Below are positions 13,847 through 16,221 of a DNA stretch of 16,221 nt, in pieces. This DNA is from an uncultured Collinsella sp. GTDB lineage: Bacteria > Actinomycetota > Coriobacteriia > Coriobacteriales > Coriobacteriaceae. Under the pieces are notes generated by a model. It worked only from the letters and a program-made list of their open reading frames with translations, was not told where the DNA came from and made no database searches. The DNA is taken from positions 1-16,221 of the forward strand of contig CABUOF010000047.1 of the NCBI GenBank assembly GCA_902493125.1, given 5' to 3'. A program made the translations under genes and the position numbers. The number at the start of each line of letters is the position of its first letter. Positions within the stretch are counted from its first letter, which is position 1.

Positions 13847-15850
13847 ATGGCTAAGTTTGACATCATCGCCGCGACCGGTTGCCCGACCGGCATTGCGCAC
13901 ACCTTCATGGCGAAGGAGGCGCTGGAGAAGGCTGCTGCCGAGCGAGGTCTGACCATTAAGGTCGAGACTCATGGCCAGGTCGGCGTCGAGAACGAGCTCA
14001 CCAAGAGCGAGATCGCCGGTGCCAAGGCCGTCGTCGTCGCAGCCGATAAGGATGTCCAGGCTGAGCGTTTCGCCGGTAAGCCCATGGTTTCCGTTGGTGT
14101 TTCCAAGGCCCTGTCTGTCGAGGCTGCTGGTAAGCTGATCGACCGCGCGCTCGCCGCCAAGGGCGACGACACGGTTGCCGCTGCCGCCGATGTCGAGGAC
14201 GAGGTCGAGGAGAAGGAGTCCATCGGTCACGTCATCTACAAGCACCTCATGAACGGCGTCAGCCACATGCTGGTCTTCGTCGTTGCCGGTGGTGTTCTGA
14301 CCGCCATTTCGTTCCTGTGGGGCATCACGTCCTTTGATTCGACGGCTGCCGACTACAACAGCTTTGCCGCGATGCTCAAGATTATCGGCGGTATCGCCAT
14401 GAACCTCATGGTTCCGGTGCTCTCCGCTTACATCGCCGAGTCCATCGGCAAGCGCCCAGCGCTCGTCCCCGGTTTCGTCGCCGGTATGATTGCCATCCAG
14501 GGCCTGCCTGTTAACGCCGAGACCGGCATGATCGACGCCGGTGGCGCCGGCGTGGGCTTCGGCTTCCTGGGCGGCATCGTCGGCGGCTTCCTCGCTGGCT
14601 ATGTCATCCTGCTGCTCGAGAAGGTTTTCTCTAAAATTCCTGCGAGCCTTAATGGCCTGAAGGCAATCTTCCTGTATCCGCTGTGCTCTACCGCCATCGT
14701 CGGCCTGGTCATGCTCGGTATTTCCGGCCCCATGGCTGCCATTAACCAGGGTATGATGGATTTCCTGCAGAGCCTCGGTAACTCCGGTCCGGTGATCCTT
14801 GGCCTGGCCATCGGCTGCATGTGCGCCTTTGATATGGGCGGCCCGGTCAACAAGGCTGCTTACGCTACTGGCACCTTCCTGCTCGGTACCGCTCTCGAAG
14901 CTGGCGTCGGCACCGAGACCTACAACTTCGGCACCAACTTCATGGCTGCCGTCTCCGCCGCTTGCATCGTTCCGCCGCTGATCACCACCTTCGCCGTCGT
15001 TGTCGGCAAGAAGTACTTCAGCCAGGAGGATCATGACGCCGGTATCGTCAACCTCATCCTTGGTTGCACCCACATCACCGAGGGCGCCATTCCGTTCATG
15101 ACCAAGAACATCTGGCCCGTCATGCCCATCATGATGCTCGGTTCTTCCATCGCTTCCATCTTGACCATCTTCTTCAACGTTCACGATCCGGCGCCTCACG
15201 GCGGCTTCCTGGTCCTGCCCGTTGTCGAGAACGGTCCGCTGTGGGTCCTCGCGATCCTCATCGGCGCTGTGGTCGGTGGCATCCTGTTCGTGGCCTTCAA
15301 GAAGTACGACTTCGAGAAGAATCAGAAGGCCGCTCCTGTAGCCAAGTCCGTTGAGGCCCCCAAGGCCGCTGCCGTCGAGGCCCCCAAGGCCGAGGCTGCC
15401 GACTTCGTGAAGGTCGAGAATGTCTTTGTCGCCGAGGACTTCGCTTCTCGTGACGAGGCTCTGAGCTTCGTTTCCAACCAGGCTGTCAAGGCCGGTATCG
15501 CCAGCGACGCCGACGCCGTGATGAACGCCTTCCTGGCCCGCGAGGCCGAGGGCACCACGGGCATGATGGAGGGCTTCGCCATCCCGCATGCCAAGTCCGA
15601 CGCCATTACCGAGGCTGCCGTCATCGTCGTCAAGGACGAGTCCGGTGTGACCGGTTGGGACACCATGGACGGCGCTCCCGTCAACGTGGCCATCGCGCTG
15701 CTCATCCCGGGTGCCCAGGCCGGCACCACGCACCTTAAGATCCTGTCCAAGGTCGCCGAGGCGCTCATGGACGAGGACTTCCGTGCCACCGTCAAGGGTT
15801 CCACCGACGCCGCCAAGATCGCCAAGACGATCAACGCCCGCCTGGTCTAA
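13847..15850 (+). CDS. PTS fructose-family transporter, subunit IIBCA
   Basis: Takes up and phosphorylates a sugar at the expense of phosphoenolpyruvate via HPr. The 667 residues start at ATG 13847 behind a strong AAGGAGG; a longer in-frame ORF from 13775 is rejected because it would span the leader hairpins. Domains in order: IIB (about 1-100, phospho-acceptor C12 in AATGCPTGIAHTFMA), an acidic linker, membrane-embedded IIC (about 125-485, with MGGPVNKAAYATG and HITEGAIPF), a Lys/Ala/Pro/Glu repeat linker (about 494-518) and IIA (about 519-667, with active H581 in GFAIPHAKSD). The sequence is of the fructose/mannitol class, so fructose is the first guess. The B-C-A order, the lack of a neighbouring fruK and the RpiR-type regulator leave another substrate possible. 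Confidence 0.95.
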   Translation: MAKFDIIAATGCPTGIAHTFMAKEALEKAAAERGLTIKVETHGQVGVENELTKSEIAGAKAVVVAADKDVQAERFAGKPMVSVGVSKALSVEAAGKLIDRALAAKGDDTVAAAADVEDEVEEKESIGHVIYKHLMNGVSHMLVFVVAGGVLTAISFLWGITSFDSTAADYNSFAAMLKIIGGIAMNLMVPVLSAYIAESIGKRPALVPGFVAGMIAIQGLPVNAETGMIDAGGAGVGFGFLGGIVGGFLAGYVILLLEKVFSKIPASLNGLKAIFLYPLCSTAIVGLVMLGISGPMAAINQGMMDFLQSLGNSGPVILGLAIGCMCAFDMGGPVNKAAYATGTFLLGTALEAGVGTETYNFGTNFMAAVSAACIVPPLITTFAVVVGKKYFSQEDHDAGIVNLILGCTHITEGAIPFMTKNIWPVMPIMMLGSSIASILTIFFNVHDPAPHGGFLVLPVVENGPLWVLAILIGAVVGGILFVAFKKYDFEKNQKAAPVAKSVEAPKAAAVEAPKAEAADFVKVENVFVAEDFASRDEALSFVSNQAVKAGIASDADAVMNAFLAREAEGTTGMMEGFAIPHAKSDAITEAAVIVVKDESGVTGWDTMDGAPVNVAIALLIPGAQAGTTHLKILSKVAEALMDEDFRATVKGSTDAAKIAKTINARLV

Positions 15851-15886
15851 TCCCGCAACACGCGAATACCATCGCCCCCTGTATAT

Positions 15887-15922
15887 AAGGCGGAGTCCCT
15901 CTCCAGGGCCTCCGCCTTTTTC
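15887..15922 (+). terminator. Rho-independent terminator of the PTS gene
   Basis: AAGGCGGAG (15887-15895) pairs with CTCCGCCTT (15910-15918), and CCCT pairs with AGGG inside around a CTCC loop. A TTTTT run (15917-15921) follows. It lies 36 nt after the PTS stop codon. Confidence 0.9.
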
Positions 15923-15932
15923 TACCCCTCCC

Positions 15933-16005
15933 ATAAGTTGCGGTGAAATAGGGACTGTTTAAACGATTCAACCCCAAATTTAGTCCCTATTTCACCGCAA
16001 CTTAT
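15933..16005. repeat. Perfect 24-bp inverted repeat, intergenic palindromic element
   Basis: Bases 15933-15956 are the exact reverse complement of 15982-16005, with a 25-nt loop that contains the palindrome GTTTAAAC (15957-15964). The arms include TTGCGGTGAAATAGGGACT. No gene or T-tract is attached, and the PTS gene already has its own terminator. The shape suits a dispersed intergenic palindrome or a small non-autonomous mobile element. Whether it recurs in the genome cannot be seen here. Confidence 0.7.
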
Positions 16006-16221
16006 AAAAGGTCATAGAGGGGGCTACCTATCGAGTCTTTGTCGCGAACGGTTCATCAGCCTGAATTCCGTTTGCACGATATTGCTCTGGACCGACCGAG
16101 TTTCCGCAGCTTGCTCGCCCACAGGGGGCCGGACGCGGCCAGTGAGATTTATCGCGAGTTCCGCACGAGCCGAAGAGCACTTAATGTGCTCTTCGTGCGA
16201 GCAGGACTGTAGAGCAGGAAA
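16006..16221. other. Region without recognised gene; hairpin and short open frame
   Basis: The region from the PTS stop to the window end holds no family that I recognise. One + strand frame stays open from about 16018 to a TAG at 16210-16212. A possible TTG start at 16039 would give 57 residues of ordinary, Arg-rich composition, but the ribosome binding site is poorly placed. A hairpin overlaps its 3' end: CGAAGAGCAC (16171-16180) pairs with GTGCTCTTCG (16186-16195) around TTAAT, with no T-tract. It could be a gene remnant or untranslated sequence belonging to whatever follows. Confidence 0.3.

Noticed and set aside
13745..15934. 729-codon open frame on the - strand opposite the PTS gene
   Set aside because: It is the antisense shadow of a clear PTS permease with active-site Cys and His. 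The translation is Gly/Asp/His-rich with no known domain, as expected from codon bias in high-G+C DNA.
1..16221. tRNA, rRNA, CRISPR arrays, insertion sequences, prophage genes
   Set aside because: None seen by reading: no cloverleaf-like sequence with the TTCGA arm in place, no regularly spaced repeats, and no transposase or phage-type product among the open frames.

Overview
The window looks like chromosomal DNA of a Coriobacteriia actinobacterium, most likely Collinsella. This is an inference from the high G+C coding sequence, the protein sequences and the gene order; no marker gene was compared with a database. I see no rRNA, tRNA, CRISPR array or insertion sequence.

Layout. (1) Bases 1-6139, + strand, one tight run: the 3' part of alaS, then ruvX, mltG, a YqeG-type HAD phosphatase, shikimate kinase (aroK) and an aroB homologue. 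Gaps are 1-17 nt, or the genes overlap. (2) Bases 6140-7468: a promoter candidate and a structured leader, then an M24 Xaa-Pro peptidase, a UUCG hairpin and a strong intrinsic terminator. (3) Bases 7500-12657: a promoter with a consensus -10, then efp, an Asp23/YqhY gene, nusB, xseB, tlyA, nadK and recN, mostly overlapping or a few bases apart. (4) Bases 12676-16221: a hairpin between convergent genes, then a MurR/RpiR (HTH plus SIS) regulator on the - strand, divergent from a 667-residue fructose-family PTS permease (IIB-IIC-IIA) on the + strand. Their 272-nt shared control region is full of TTTCA/TGAAA half-sites. After the PTS gene come an intrinsic terminator, a perfect 24-bp inverted repeat and about 200 nt without a recognisable gene.

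How the genes relate. Blocks 1-3 are housekeeping genes. They resemble the alaS-ruvX-mltG-aro-pepQ-efp-nusB cluster joined to the tlyA-nadK-recN cluster of other Actinobacteria, and also the B. subtilis yqhY-nusB-xseB-yqxC-recN region. Several usual members (aroE, aroC, aroQ, xseA, ispA, dxs, argR) are absent from this window. Block 4 is a self-contained sugar-uptake unit with its own regulator.

Most interesting: the AroB homologue keeps its place next to aroK but has lost the metal-binding residues of dehydroquinate synthase. The divergent regulator/PTS control region, the structured leaders ahead of the peptidase and PTS genes, and the long perfect inverted repeat at 15933-16005 also deserve a second look.
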